A DNA stretch of 64,000 nt, from positions 186,001 to 250,000 of the forward strand of contig NZ_CP059491.1 in NCBI RefSeq assembly GCF_014041935.1, read 5' to 3'. The notes below the pieces were generated by a model that had not been told where the DNA came from, did not search any database, and saw nothing but the letters and a program-made list of their open reading frames with translations. Numbering within the stretch: the first letter of the stretch is position 1; every line of letters starts with the position of its first letter. This DNA comes from Gordonia jinghuaiqii. Its GTDB lineage: Bacteria; Actinomycetota; Actinomycetes; Mycobacteriales; Mycobacteriaceae. This document shows, in pieces, positions 36,741 through 45,557 of the stretch. A program made the translations under genes and the position numbers.

Positions 36741-38913
36741 TGGGCAGTCAATTGATGGCCGGGCAACTGATGCGCCGACCTCTGTAGGCCAGTCGCCCGC
36801 GGCACCGGAAGGCGCCACGCGGGGACGCGGAATCCGGGTCGAGCGGCGCGGCAAGCTGGCTGCGGCGAGCTTCCTCATCGGGGCCGTGGCCGTCACCACC
36901 TTCTTCGCGATCGGTGCGTGGCAGCGGCGGTGGATCGCCGACGACGGCCTGATCGTCCTGCGCACCCTCCGTAACCTCTTCGCCGGCAACGGCCCCGTCT
37001 TCAACGCGGGTGAACGCGTCGAGGCCAACACCTCCACGGCGTGGACCTATCTGTTGTGGTTCTGGGCGTGGGTCACCGACGGCCAGCTCGAGTACGTCGC
37101 GCTGTGGGTGGCGCTGGTGTGCTCGGTGGCCGCGATCCCGATCGCCATGTACGGCACCGCGCGACTGCTCGGTACGCGCATCGGTGGACTCACCGGTGAC
37201 GGCTGGACGCTGTTGCTGCCCTTCGGCGCCATCATCTACATCGCGATCCCGCCCGCCCGCGACTTCGCGACCAGCGGCCTGGAGAACGGACTGTGCATCT
37301 TCTGGGCGGCGGTGCTGTGGTGTCAGCTCGTCGCCTGGGCTCGCCGCGGCCCGCACACCTCCCGCGGCGGTGCGGCGGCCACGCTGGTACTGGCCTTCAC
37401 CGCGGGTCTCGCACCCCTGGTCCGGCCCGAACTGACCGTCTTCGGCGGCCTGGTCCTGGTGCTGGTGTTCTTCGCGCCGCTCGGCTGGAAGATGCGGATC
37501 GGCGTCATCGTGACCGCCGGGGTGCTCCCGGTGGGCTATCAGATCTTCCGGATGGGCTATTACGCTCTGCTGGTTCCCAATCCGGCCGTCGCCAAGGACG
37601 CCAGCGGCGCGAAGTGGGAGCAGGGTTTCGCCTACCTGACCAACCTCTTCGGCCCCTATGTCCTCGTCCTGCCGCTGGCCCTGGCGGCTGTTGCCGGCGT
37701 GCTCCTCGTCGTCGGCGGACGCCTCCGCTCGGGCAGCCCGGACTCAGCGAGCCCAGACTCGGTGAGCCCAGACTCGGTGAGCCCAGACTCGGTGAGCCCA
37801 GACGCAGCCAACCCTGCCGCGAGCTCGTGGAAGTCGCGTCTCGGGGCGACGTCGCGCAGGCTGCAGTCGTCGACGGCGGTCGTGTCGGTCGTGGTGATCG
37901 CCGGCCTCGTCCTGATCGTCTACTGGATGCGTCAGGGTGGCGACTTCATGCACGGCCGGGTCCTGCTGGTGCCGTTGTTCATCACCCTGCTGCCCCTGAT
38001 GGTGGTGCCGCTGACGGTGCCCGCCCACGTCGGTGCCGCGTTCCGGCGGCGGTCGACAGCGAAGTCAACCGAGTCGGTGATCTCCGACGCCGACGCCGAA
38101 GCCGAAACCGACGAGATCGTCGCGCAGCCTGCGCCGGCCGATCGCCGCCGTACGCGGGCTCAGCTCGTGGGAGCGACGGCGATGGCGGGCATGTGGGTGA
38201 CGGTCCTGGTGTGGGCGATCACCTCGCACGGCAACGTGCTGCCCAATGCCGGGATCGACATCGGCCGCAGCGGCATCGTCGACGAGCGCCGTTTCTACGT
38301 GACCAACATGGGCAACGAGAACCCGGTGACCGCCGAGGACTACCTGGACTACCCGCGCATGCGCGCCATGGTCGAGAAGATCGACAAGTACCGCCAGGAC
38401 GGCGGAGTGATCCTTCCCTCGTTCAACTACGACGAGTGGTACGTCGCGCAGCTGCCGGCGGTGATGCCGCAGGACGCGGAGCGTCAGGTGACCGTCTACT
38501 TCCTCAATCTCGGCATGACGAGCATGAACGCGCCGCTCGACGTGCGCGTCATCGACCAGATGGGTCTGGCCTATCCGCTCGCCGCGCACACCGAACGTCT
38601 CGAGGACGGCCGCATCGGCCACGACAAGATCCTGCCGAGCGAGTGGGTTGTCGCCGAGGCGGGTGCCTACCCGCGTCGTCCGGTTCTGCCTGGTTACCTC
38701 GACGAAGACCTCGTCCGCCAGGCGCAGGTGGCTCTGCAGTGCGCGGAGACCAAGGATCGCTTCGCCTCCTTCGAGGGGCCGTGGTCGTTCGCGCGTTTCA
38801 AGAGCAACCTGAAGCAGGCGTTCACCTTCACCGATTACCGAATCCAGCGCGAGCCGGAGTACGAGATCGCACGATGCGGTCTGGAGATGCCGCCGCCGGT
38901 ACATCCCAACTGA
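36715..38913 (+). CDS. aftB: Terminal beta-(1->2) arabinofuranosyltransferase AftB
   Basis: This 732-residue GT-C enzyme caps arabinan with beta-1,2 arabinofuranose on the outer face of the membrane, making the mycolylation sites. The catalytic WIADDGLIVLRT loop, with an adjacent Asp pair, follows TM1. About ten helices are seen, and a soluble C-terminal domain runs from about 500 to 732. Two oddities are a doubled QSIDG at the N-terminus and five SPDS-type repeats in a cytoplasmic loop (37735-37809). The GTG at 36715 overlaps ubiA by 26 bases; an in-frame ATG at 36727 is the alternative. It is the Rv3805c counterpart. Confidence 0.93.
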   Translation: MSRSMQSIDGQSIDGRATDAPTSVGQSPAAPEGATRGRGIRVERRGKLAAASFLIGAVAVTTFFAIGAWQRRWIADDGLIVLRTLRNLFAGNGPVFNAGERVEANTSTAWTYLLWFWAWVTDGQLEYVALWVALVCSVAAIPIAMYGTARLLGTRIGGLTGDGWTLLLPFGAIIYIAIPPARDFATSGLENGLCIFWAAVLWCQLVAWARRGPHTSRGGAAATLVLAFTAGLAPLVRPELTVFGGLVLVLVFFAPLGWKMRIGVIVTAGVLPVGYQIFRMGYYALLVPNPAVAKDASGAKWEQGFAYLTNLFGPYVLVLPLALAAVAGVLLVVGGRLRSGSPDSASPDSVSPDSVSPDSVSPDAANPAASSWKSRLGATSRRLQSSTAVVSVVVIAGLVLIVYWMRQGGDFMHGRVLLVPLFITLLPLMVVPLTVPAHVGAAFRRRSTAKSTESVISDADAEAETDEIVAQPAPADRRRTRAQLVGATAMAGMWVTVLVWAITSHGNVLPNAGIDIGRSGIVDERRFYVTNMGNENPVTAEDYLDYPRMRAMVEKIDKYRQDGGVILPSFNYDEWYVAQLPAVMPQDAERQVTVYFLNLGMTSMNAPLDVRVIDQMGLAYPLAAHTERLEDGRIGHDKILPSEWVVAEAGAYPRRPVLPGYLDEDLVRQAQVALQCAETKDRFASFEGPWSFARFKSNLKQAFTFTDYRIQREPEYEIARCGLEMPPPVHPN
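37735..37809 (+). repeat. Five tandem 15-base units within aftB (SPDS repeat)
   Basis: Units start at 37735, 37750, 37765, 37780 and 37795. The three central units are identical (AGCCCAGACTCGGTG) and the outer two diverge slightly. They encode SPDSA, SPDSV three times, then SPDAA. The near-identity at DNA level points to recent slippage. The array lies in a polar loop between helices. Confidence 0.9.
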
Positions 38914-39313
38914 GTGCGGCAGACCGACCACCCGTGCCGCGCGCAGGGAAGCACAGGAAACCAAGAATGCGCCCAGAGAACGCAGCGGCGAACCTGTGGA
39001 GTTGCCCCGGCACATCTCGGATCGGTAACGTCCGGCGTAGTCCGGCCGATAGTGTGATCGTGGCCGATGTGTTCCGGAGTGCCGGAACGCGGAGCCTCAA
39101 CGGGGGTTGTGATCGCAGTCACAAGGTTTGTCACGTTCGGGGGCATCGCATAGGCTCGCCGACGGTGAATCGCATGCGAGATCGACTCGCCGAATCGACG
39201 TCGCGGCGCGCACAACGCCGGGGGACGAAAGATGTGTGACGCACAAAAGATCGATGGACGGTGCGGGACCGGAAAGGTCCCCGGTCGATCGGCTGAAAAG
39301 GGAGATTCTGTAC
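38914..39313. other. 400-base gap upstream of the first mycolyltransferase gene
   Basis: No gene is supported. The region carries a CRP-like palindrome at 39107-39124 and a further TGTCACG at 39129. It probably holds the promoter of the mycolyltransferase. The open frame of that gene extends back to 39128 but without a ribosome binding site or signal-peptide logic. Confidence 0.5.
39107..39124. promoter_or_regulatory. CRP/GlxR-type operator upstream of mycolyltransferase gene
   Basis: TTGTGATCGCAGTCACAA is an 18-base perfect-arm palindrome and contains TGTGA-N6-TCACA, the exact CRP-family half-site arrangement. It lies 190 bases upstream of the start codon. Mycobacterial Crp (Rv3676) and corynebacterial GlxR bind this pattern. 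Confidence 0.6.
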
Positions 39314-40303
39314 ATGCGTGAAGCTGTCACTCAGGCGCCAAGGCCTGCGCGCAGCCGGATGAGCAACCGGTTGATCGCCGCATTCGTCGCCATCCTGACG
39401 GTCATCGGGCTGACCGGTGTGGTCGCCGGCCAGGCCAACGCCCGCATCGGCGGGACGCAGGTCGGCAAGCAGGAGTTCTGGGTCAACGGCTGCGGTATGC
39501 CCGATGTCAAGGTCCGCGCCTGGAAGCGCCCCGGCAACTACAAGACCGTCATCATGCTCGACGGCATGCGCGCCCAGTACGACTACAGCGGCTGGGAGAT
39601 CAACACAAACATCCAGGAGATGGTGAAGTCCGGCGTCAACGTCGTCCAGCCCATCGGCGGACCCGCCAGCTTCTACACCGACTGGGACGCGCCCAGCAAC
39701 TTCAACCGGCAGCCCTACCGGTACCGCTGGAACTGTGTCATCAGCCGCTCCCTGATCAACTCGCTGGACAAGCGCGGCTTCCGCGTCGGCCCGTCGAAGC
39801 GCTACGCCATCATGGGTCTGTCCATGGGCGGCAACGCTGCGCTGGTGCTCGGCGCTCAGAACCGTCAGCACTTCGACCGTGCGGGCTCGCTGTCGGGTTA
39901 CAACTTCCTGAGCGCCCCGGGTATGCGCACCGCGCTGCGCCTGGCGATGCTCGACGTCGACCCGAAGCCGTGGAACATCGACGCCATGTGGGGCCCGCCC
40001 TGGAGCATCCGCTGGTTCCAGAACGATCCCTTCTGGAACATCGGGCTGATGCGCGACATGAAGCTGTTCGTCGGCTCCGGTAACGGACTGTTCGGCAAGT
40101 ACAACGCGCTGCCCAACGTGTTCGACGACCTGTTCAAGGGTTCCACCCTCGAGCTTCTCGCCTTCACACAGTCCAAGGCCTTCGAGGCCGCCGCCTTCGT
40201 GCAGGGTGTGCCGGTCATGACCTATTACGCCAACGGCACCCACGCCTGGGGCTACTGGCAGGACATGGTCTGGAACGCCAAGAACCGCGGATTCTTCCGC
40301 TGA
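39314..40303 (+). CDS. Mycolyltransferase, antigen 85 family
   Basis: This 329-residue secreted esterase transfers mycolate from trehalose monomycolate to arabinogalactan or to a second trehalose monomycolate. A signal peptide ends near GQANARIGG. The mature part shows LDGMRAQYDYSGWEINTN, the carboxylate-binding region common to Ag85. The nucleophile is in GLSMGG, a catalytic Glu is likely in STLELLAF, and the His lies in NGTHAWGYWQ. ATG 39314 has GGGAGA eight bases upstream. It sits where M. tuberculosis has fbpA (Rv3804c). A perfect hairpin terminator follows, so it is probably monocistronic. Confidence 0.93.
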   Translation: MREAVTQAPRPARSRMSNRLIAAFVAILTVIGLTGVVAGQANARIGGTQVGKQEFWVNGCGMPDVKVRAWKRPGNYKTVIMLDGMRAQYDYSGWEINTNIQEMVKSGVNVVQPIGGPASFYTDWDAPSNFNRQPYRYRWNCVISRSLINSLDKRGFRVGPSKRYAIMGLSMGGNAALVLGAQNRQHFDRAGSLSGYNFLSAPGMRTALRLAMLDVDPKPWNIDAMWGPPWSIRWFQNDPFWNIGLMRDMKLFVGSGNGLFGKYNALPNVFDDLFKGSTLELLAFTQSKAFEAAAFVQGVPVMTYYANGTHAWGYWQDMVWNAKNRGFFR

Positions 40304-40331
40304 TCTGAGACACCGCCGATCTTCGGCGATT

Positions 40332-40367
40332 CGACGCCCCGCCCGGGTTTTCCCGGGCGGGGCGTCG
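40332..40367 (+). terminator. Intrinsic terminator after first mycolyltransferase gene
   Basis: CGACGCCCCGCCCGGG pairs perfectly with CCCGGGCGGGGCGTCG across a TTTT loop, giving a 16-base GC-rich stem. No U-tract follows. Confidence 0.8.
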
Positions 40368-40511
40368 TCGTATGCACGCTCTGCGAACGAGACGGGCACC
40401 GGAAACCGCCCTTGGGCGGAGTTCGAGCGGCATATGGGCGGAGGACGCGCCCTGGAGGGCGGTTTTGGGGGGCGGGGGCGGTTGTGCGAGCCGCCCACAG
40501 TTGGTATCAAC

Positions 40512-40539
40512 TGTCACACGAATCCCACGTGTCACAGCG
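40512..40539. promoter_or_regulatory. TGTCACA direct repeats, candidate MtrA site
   Basis: TGTCACACG at 40512 and TGTCACAGCG at 40530 are spaced by an 18-base period. The second matches the GTCACAGCG element associated with MtrA binding at oriC and the fbpB promoter of M. tuberculosis. It stands about 140 bases upstream of a mycolyltransferase gene. The regulator is inferred. Confidence 0.5.
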
Positions 40540-40678
40540 TGGCGTTCGGACACGACGCCCCGCGGCCGTGTAAGAAACTCCTGAGGCGTTTGTTATTGGT
40601 GATGCGGATGTGACTGAGGGAAGTCGGTCGCGACGCGACCGACGTCGGTGTACAGGGGCGAAGGAGTTCTGGAGAGTG

Positions 40679-42235
40679 ATGCGGCGAAACAGCGGTGCAC
40701 AACCGATCGGTGCCCGATCGGTGGATGCCCAGACGGTGGACGCCCAGACGGTGCGCGGCCCGAGGGCGCGTTCGACCGGCCGGGGTCCGAGCCTGCGATC
40801 GATGACGGCCGCGTTGGTGGCGATCCTGACGGTCGCCGGGCTGGTGGTCGGGCAGGGTCTCGCCGGCGCCGATCCGGAACCGGCCCCGGCGCCCCCGCCG
40901 TCCGCAGCCCCGCCGGCCCCCGCCGCGCCACCGGCGTCACCGAGCGCACCCGCGCCCGCGCCGCCGAGCTCGCGTGCACCCGCCGCCCCGGCTCCTGCCG
41001 CACAACCGGCGAAGGTGACCAACACGTACTGGTACACCGACCGTCGGGTCGCGCTGTGGGTGTACTCGCCGTCGATGAACACCAACATCCAGGTGCAGAT
41101 CCTGCTGGCACGCGACTGGCATGCCAAGCCCAAGGAGAAGTTCCCGCAGCTGACCATGCTCGACGGTCTGCGCGCGCAGGACGATCAGAGTGGCTGGATC
41201 ATCAACACCAAGATCGTCGACTTCTACAAGGACAAGAACGTCAACGTCATCCTGCCGATCGGTGGCGAGTCGAGCTTCTACACCGACTGGAAGGAACCCG
41301 ACCGCGGTAAGAACTACAAGTGGGAGACGTTCCTCATGCGGGAGCTGCCGCCCATCGTGGAGAAGGACTGGCGCTCCACCGACGTGCGCGGCATCGAAGG
41401 CCTGTCGATGGGCGGTTCGGCTGCGATGATGCTCGCCGCCCGAAACCCCGGCTTCTACAAGTTCGCGGCGTCGTTCTCCGGCATCCTGCAGCTCAGCTCC
41501 TTCGGTATGCCGCAGGCGATCCAGTTCGCGGTCCGCGACGGTGGCGGCTATGACTCCATGAAGATGTTCGGCCCGCCCACCGATCCGGCGTGGAAGGAGC
41601 ACGACCCCTACCTGATGGCCGACAAGCTGCAGGGAACGAGCCTGTACGTCTCCTCGGGCAACGGCATGGTCGGTCCGCACGACAAGCCATCCGACATCCC
41701 CATGCTCGCCACCAACTACTCCGGGGTGGGTCTGGAGATGCTCAGCCGCGTCACCTCGCAGCAGTTCGCGATCCAGTTGAACCGCAAGGGCATCCCCGGA
41801 CAGGCCGTCTACCGGCCCTCGGGGACGCACACATGGCCGTACTGGGAGTTCGAGATGATCCAGGCGTGGCCGCAGGCAGCGGCGGCACTGGGCCTGTCCC
41901 GCGATCAGGTGGCCTGCCGTGTCGACGGCGCGTTCCGCAAGGTCTGGGAGGGCAACAAGTCCACCCTCGGCGGCTGCCTCACCCCGTCGTACGCGGTGGC
42001 CGGCGGCAAGGCCCAGGACTTCGCCGGTGGCCGGATGTTCACCGGACCCAAGGGGCCCAAGATCGTCACCGGCGCGATCGGCGGTGCCTATGTGGCCGCC
42101 GGCGGTCCGGCCGGACGCCTCGGCAAGCCGACCTCGGACGAACTGCCCACCCGCGACGGGAAGGGACGCGTGAACTACTTCGAGAAGGGCCGCATCACCT
42201 GGACCGCCAAGGACGGCACCAAAGTCCTGAAGTGA
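40679..42235 (+). CDS. Mycolyltransferase with C-terminal LGFP-type repeats
   Basis: This 518-residue secreted protein has a signal anchor (about 41-62), an Ala/Pro-rich linker (about 64-111), an Ag85-type esterase domain (about 115-425), and a C-terminal LGFP-like module (about 440-515) with GRLGKPTSDE and YFEKGRITW. The nucleophile is in GLSMGG and the His lies in SGTHTWPYWEFE. LGFP modules are thought to dock to arabinogalactan, as in corynebacterial cMytA. Starts at ATG 40679 (GGAGAG just upstream) or GTG 40610 are both open; the former is preferred. It is the second mycolyltransferase in the locus, where M. tuberculosis has fbpD. Confidence 0.9.
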   Translation: MRRNSGAQPIGARSVDAQTVDAQTVRGPRARSTGRGPSLRSMTAALVAILTVAGLVVGQGLAGADPEPAPAPPPSAAPPAPAAPPASPSAPAPAPPSSRAPAAPAPAAQPAKVTNTYWYTDRRVALWVYSPSMNTNIQVQILLARDWHAKPKEKFPQLTMLDGLRAQDDQSGWIINTKIVDFYKDKNVNVILPIGGESSFYTDWKEPDRGKNYKWETFLMRELPPIVEKDWRSTDVRGIEGLSMGGSAAMMLAARNPGFYKFAASFSGILQLSSFGMPQAIQFAVRDGGGYDSMKMFGPPTDPAWKEHDPYLMADKLQGTSLYVSSGNGMVGPHDKPSDIPMLATNYSGVGLEMLSRVTSQQFAIQLNRKGIPGQAVYRPSGTHTWPYWEFEMIQAWPQAAAALGLSRDQVACRVDGAFRKVWEGNKSTLGGCLTPSYAVAGGKAQDFAGGRMFTGPKGPKIVTGAIGGAYVAAGGPAGRLGKPTSDELPTRDGKGRVNYFEKGRITWTAKDGTKVLK

Positions 42236-42526
42236 TCACCCGGTGGCCGGGAGCGTCCGAGGCGTATCGGGCGTTCCCGGCGCCGAAACTCGACCCCAGG
42301 TGTGCGCGGCCTGAAACTTCGCTGAGGAATCGGAGTGTTCACGCAGGTCGTGCCGGTGAGTGGCCCGGGAGTGGCCGCGTCGGACGGTAGCCTGGCGGGG
42401 CATGCGATACAGGCTTCGGTCTGCATCGCGATCGGCCCGTCACGGGGTCGGATGGTAGGTCCCGCCGGGAGAGTCTTCGGCGGACGTGGGGGAATCTCGA
42501 CCCGAAAGGTTCGGCAGGAAGTGGCG

Positions 42527-43063
42527 ATGAGAACGAAGAGTGTCCGGCTGGTGTTGGCCGTGACGGGTCTCGCACTCGCGCTCGGGTCGGTCGCGGCCTG
42601 CGCGGACGACTCGACGGCGAGTGCACCGATCACGAACAATCCCGTCACCACCACCTCGCTGTACTCGGCGGCGGAGTCCGCGGGGAGTGCGTCGGGCGCC
42701 GAGTCGGCGGACGCGACGCCTGCAGCGTCGAACAAGGCATCCGACCTGCCCGAAACCGGACCCAACCCCAGCACCAAGGTGCCCGCCAGCTTCCCCGGGC
42801 CCAGCGGTGCCCCGCTCGACAACAAGGCCCGCGCCTACCTCGCCGCGCTGAAGCAACAGAACGTCACGTTCATGGGCGACAGCGACAACTCGGTGGCCCT
42901 GACGATGGCGAAGTATGTCTGCGGCGCCAAGCAGAAGGGGACCGATCCCTCCATGGTGAAGGCCTTCGTCACCGCTTCCGTCGGCCCGGGCGCAAAGACC
43001 GTCGACGAGGCGAACGTCAAGGCCGACAAGGTGATCCGCGCGGCAGAACAGCACTACTGCTGA
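42527..43063 (+). CDS. DUF732-domain lipoprotein
   Basis: This 178-residue protein has a lipoprotein signal ending in the lipobox VAAC (Cys about residue 25). A Ser/Ala/Thr-rich spacer follows (about 26-90), then a small helical domain with Cys in KYVCGAKQ and a terminal QHYC, matching the DUF732 pattern, in which the Cys pair forms a disulphide. The role is unknown. ATG 42527 is chosen; a GTG two codons earlier is also possible. It ends two bases before the Culp6-like gene, so the two are one operon. Confidence 0.82.
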   Translation: MRTKSVRLVLAVTGLALALGSVAACADDSTASAPITNNPVTTTSLYSAAESAGSASGAESADATPAASNKASDLPETGPNPSTKVPASFPGPSGAPLDNKARAYLAALKQQNVTFMGDSDNSVALTMAKYVCGAKQKGTDPSMVKAFVTASVGPGAKTVDEANVKADKVIRAAEQHYC

Positions 43064-43064
43064 C

Positions 43065-44099
43065 GTGAACGCTCGACGCTCATCCCCGGGCCCCGCCCGC
43101 CGAACACCCGCCCGTGCCCGAAAGAGCCCTTCCCGGCGGATCGGGAAATTCACCCTGCTGTTGCTCGCGCTCGCGGTCATCGCGATCGTCCTCATCGTGG
43201 TGCTCGTCCTGGTGTGGCTGGCGCCCGGTCCGTCACCGATCGGGCCGGGAGGTCCGTCGTCGACCCCGCCGTCGAAGGAACGACCCGAAGCGCAACCCGC
43301 GGACTGTCCCGACGTCCTCACCGTCGTGATCCCGGGAACCTGGGAATCCAGCGCCGACGACGACCCGTACTCGCCGTCGTCGAACCCGAACTCGCTGATG
43401 CTGCGGGTCTCGCGTGCGCTGTCGAACGACTTCGACTCCTCGCGCACCGAGATCTACACGGTCCCCTACGTCGCGCAGTTCCGGAATCCCACCAATCTCG
43501 GGGACCGGCAGGAGGACTACAACGTCTCGCGCACCCAGGGCTACAAACGCGCGGCGGGCAAGATCATCGCCACCAACAAGCGGTGCCCGCTGACCGGGTA
43601 CGTGATCATGGGCTTCAGCCAGGGCGCGGTCATCGCGGGCGACCTCGCGAGCAACATCGGCAACGGTCGTGGCGTCCTCGACGAGGGCGACCAGGACCTC
43701 GTCCTGGGGGTCGGTCTCATCGCCGACGGTCGCCGGCAGTCCGGTGAGCAGAACGACATCGCGCCGAGCCCCGACGGCGTCGGAGCCGAGATCGCCCTCG
43801 GTGGCATGGGCAACCTGGTGCCGGGCATCTCGATGACCGGTCCGCGCAACGGCGGTTTCGGCGAGCTGCGCGACCGTGTCCAGTCGATCTGTGCGCCAGG
43901 CGATCTCATCTGTGATTCGCCGACGATCACCAATCCGCTCGTCGGGGTGTCGAAGCTGGCCAATGCCGCGTCGAACCCGATTCACGCGATGTACGCGACC
44001 ACGCGGTACTGGGAGAACGACGGGCAGAGCGCGACGCAGTGGATGTACGACTGGGCCAAGGGCGTCATCGAGGGTGCTCCCGAGCCGAAGCACAGCTGA
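43065..44099 (+). CDS. culp6: Culp6-type cutinase-like phospholipase/thioesterase (Rv3802c-like)
   Basis: This 344-residue protein has a basic N-terminus, one membrane anchor (about 28-52), a Pro-rich spacer and a cutinase-fold domain (about 78-335). The nucleophile is in GYVIMGFSQGAVIAG, with a catalytic Asp probably in ICAPGDLICDSP and His in SNPIHAMYA. In M. tuberculosis Rv3802c is essential, has phospholipase A/thioesterase activity and affects mycolate metabolism. Starting at GTG 43065, it is two bases from the lipoprotein stop. Conserved Cys residues in CPDV and ICAPGDLIC fit disulphides of the family. Confidence 0.9.
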   Translation: MNARRSSPGPARRTPARARKSPSRRIGKFTLLLLALAVIAIVLIVVLVLVWLAPGPSPIGPGGPSSTPPSKERPEAQPADCPDVLTVVIPGTWESSADDDPYSPSSNPNSLMLRVSRALSNDFDSSRTEIYTVPYVAQFRNPTNLGDRQEDYNVSRTQGYKRAAGKIIATNKRCPLTGYVIMGFSQGAVIAGDLASNIGNGRGVLDEGDQDLVLGVGLIADGRRQSGEQNDIAPSPDGVGAEIALGGMGNLVPGISMTGPRNGGFGELRDRVQSICAPGDLICDSPTITNPLVGVSKLANAASNPIHAMYATTRYWENDGQSATQWMYDWAKGVIEGAPEPKHS

Positions 44100-44285
44100 G
44101 GCCGTCGCGCTCGGGCTCCGGCCCGACCCGCCGGTGACCGGCGAAGCCTCGGCATCGACGCACCTGTTTGGCGGTGCCGTCACGCTGCATTAACGTGTTG
44201 GGCTGGCCCGGGCATCACCGGGCGCTCGACGCGGACACCGCGAGGTTCGACCTTCGACGGCGGCGTGCATGAGGAGAGGACGGCG

Positions 44286-45296
44286 ATGACGCAACCCCCG
44301 ACCGATGCGGGCGGCACCTCATCCGGCCTGCGCAAGTTCAGGTTCGGCGCCGGTGGTGAGGGCAACAAGGACGAGGGCGGGGCCCGCAAGTTCGTCAAGC
44401 TCGCACAGACCGCCGAAGAGTACGGCTACGACACGTTCGCGATCCCGGACCACCTCGGCAATCAGGTCGGACCGATCGCCGCACTCGGCGCTCTGACGCA
44501 GGCCACCAGCACGATCCGTCTGGCCACCTCGGTGCTGGCCAACGGCTGGCGCCACCCGGCGCTGCTGGCCAAGGAGGCCACCACGATCGACGTGCTGAGC
44601 AAGGGTCGCCTCGAGCTCGGCATCGGCGCGGGCTGGATGAAAGAGGAGTTCGACAAGGCCGGAATCGAGTTCGAGTCGCCGGGCGTCCGCATCCGCCGCC
44701 TCGACGAGGCGCTGACCGTCCTCGACGGCCTGATGCGTGGCGAGACCGTGCACTTCGACGGCGAGTTCTACCAGATCAACGGTCTCGAGGGCAGCCCCCG
44801 GCCGCGGCAGGGACCCCGTCCGCCGATCGCGGTGGGCGGTGGCGGGCCCAAGATGCTGGCCCTGGCCGCCAAACACGCCGACATAATCTCCGTGGCGCCG
44901 GGCACCACCGCCGACGGCAAGATGAAGCTGTCGGACATGACCATCGAGAAGACCGCCGAGCGGGTCGACCGCATCCGCCAGGCCGCCGGTGACCGGTTCG
45001 ACGACATCGAGCTGAACTGGACCATCGCCGTCATCGTGATCACCGACGACCGGGTGGCCACCGCGGAGATGGCGCTCAAGGCGCTCGATCAGGGCTACCC
45101 GCCCAACATCGCGCGTGACTCCGAGTTCACCGTCGACGACGTGCTGTCCTCGCCGTATCTGGCCATGGGGACCTTCGAGGAGATCGCGGATCAGATCCGT
45201 GAGGTCCGGCGTCGCACCGGCATGTCCTACGTGGGGGTCTTCCCGACGCAGATGGATGCCTTTGCGCCTGTGCTGGCGCAATTGAAGGGGGAGTAG
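44286..45296 (+). CDS. LLM class F420-dependent oxidoreductase
   Basis: This 336-residue TIM-barrel enzyme belongs to the luciferase-like monooxygenase superfamily. Typical blocks are YDTFAIPDHL, the TSVLANGWRHPALLAKEATTID region, the GLSGGRLELGIGAGW-like segment (here KGRLELGIGAGWM), and PRPPIAVGGGGPKML. Actinobacterial members of this type use deazaflavin F420; the cofactor here is inferred from the family. ATG 44286 has GAGGAGAGGA upstream. It lies between the Culp6-like gene and fadD32, where M. tuberculosis has no gene. The substrate is unknown; a role in mycolate or lipid modification is only a positional guess. Confidence 0.82.
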   Translation: MTQPPTDAGGTSSGLRKFRFGAGGEGNKDEGGARKFVKLAQTAEEYGYDTFAIPDHLGNQVGPIAALGALTQATSTIRLATSVLANGWRHPALLAKEATTIDVLSKGRLELGIGAGWMKEEFDKAGIEFESPGVRIRRLDEALTVLDGLMRGETVHFDGEFYQINGLEGSPRPRQGPRPPIAVGGGGPKMLALAAKHADIISVAPGTTADGKMKLSDMTIEKTAERVDRIRQAAGDRFDDIELNWTIAVIVITDDRVATAEMALKALDQGYPPNIARDSEFTVDDVLSSPYLAMGTFEEIADQIREVRRRTGMSYVGVFPTQMDAFAPVLAQLKGE

Positions 45297-45557
45297 GATG
45301 GCCGTCGGTCTCGAGAGGCAACTCCCGAGATGACGGGTGAATGACCCGGGGGCGCGCGTCGAGGGACGACGTGCGCTTTTGCGAAACTGAGCAGAACTAT
45401 CACAAGTTTTTCGTTGGGTAACTGGACGTGCGCTACCGTGTCCCGCGGTCGGCACAGGACGTGGATGGCAGGTTTGGTTCGGTGGTGTCACGCACGACCC
45501 TCAACCGACAGGCTGGCTCGCGTGGGGGAGTCCACGAGGGGGCCACAGGAGTAATGA

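Larger units (their letters stand above)
40304..40678. other. 375-base gap between mycolyltransferase genes
   Basis: It holds the terminator of the first gene (40332-40367) and a pair of TGTCACA direct repeats (40512-40518 and 40530-40536) 140-165 bases before the second gene. No coding sequence is supported. Confidence 0.5.

Noticed and set aside
37735..37809. CRISPR-like array
   Set aside because: Units are 15 bases with no spacers and are in frame within aftB; it is a coding minisatellite.
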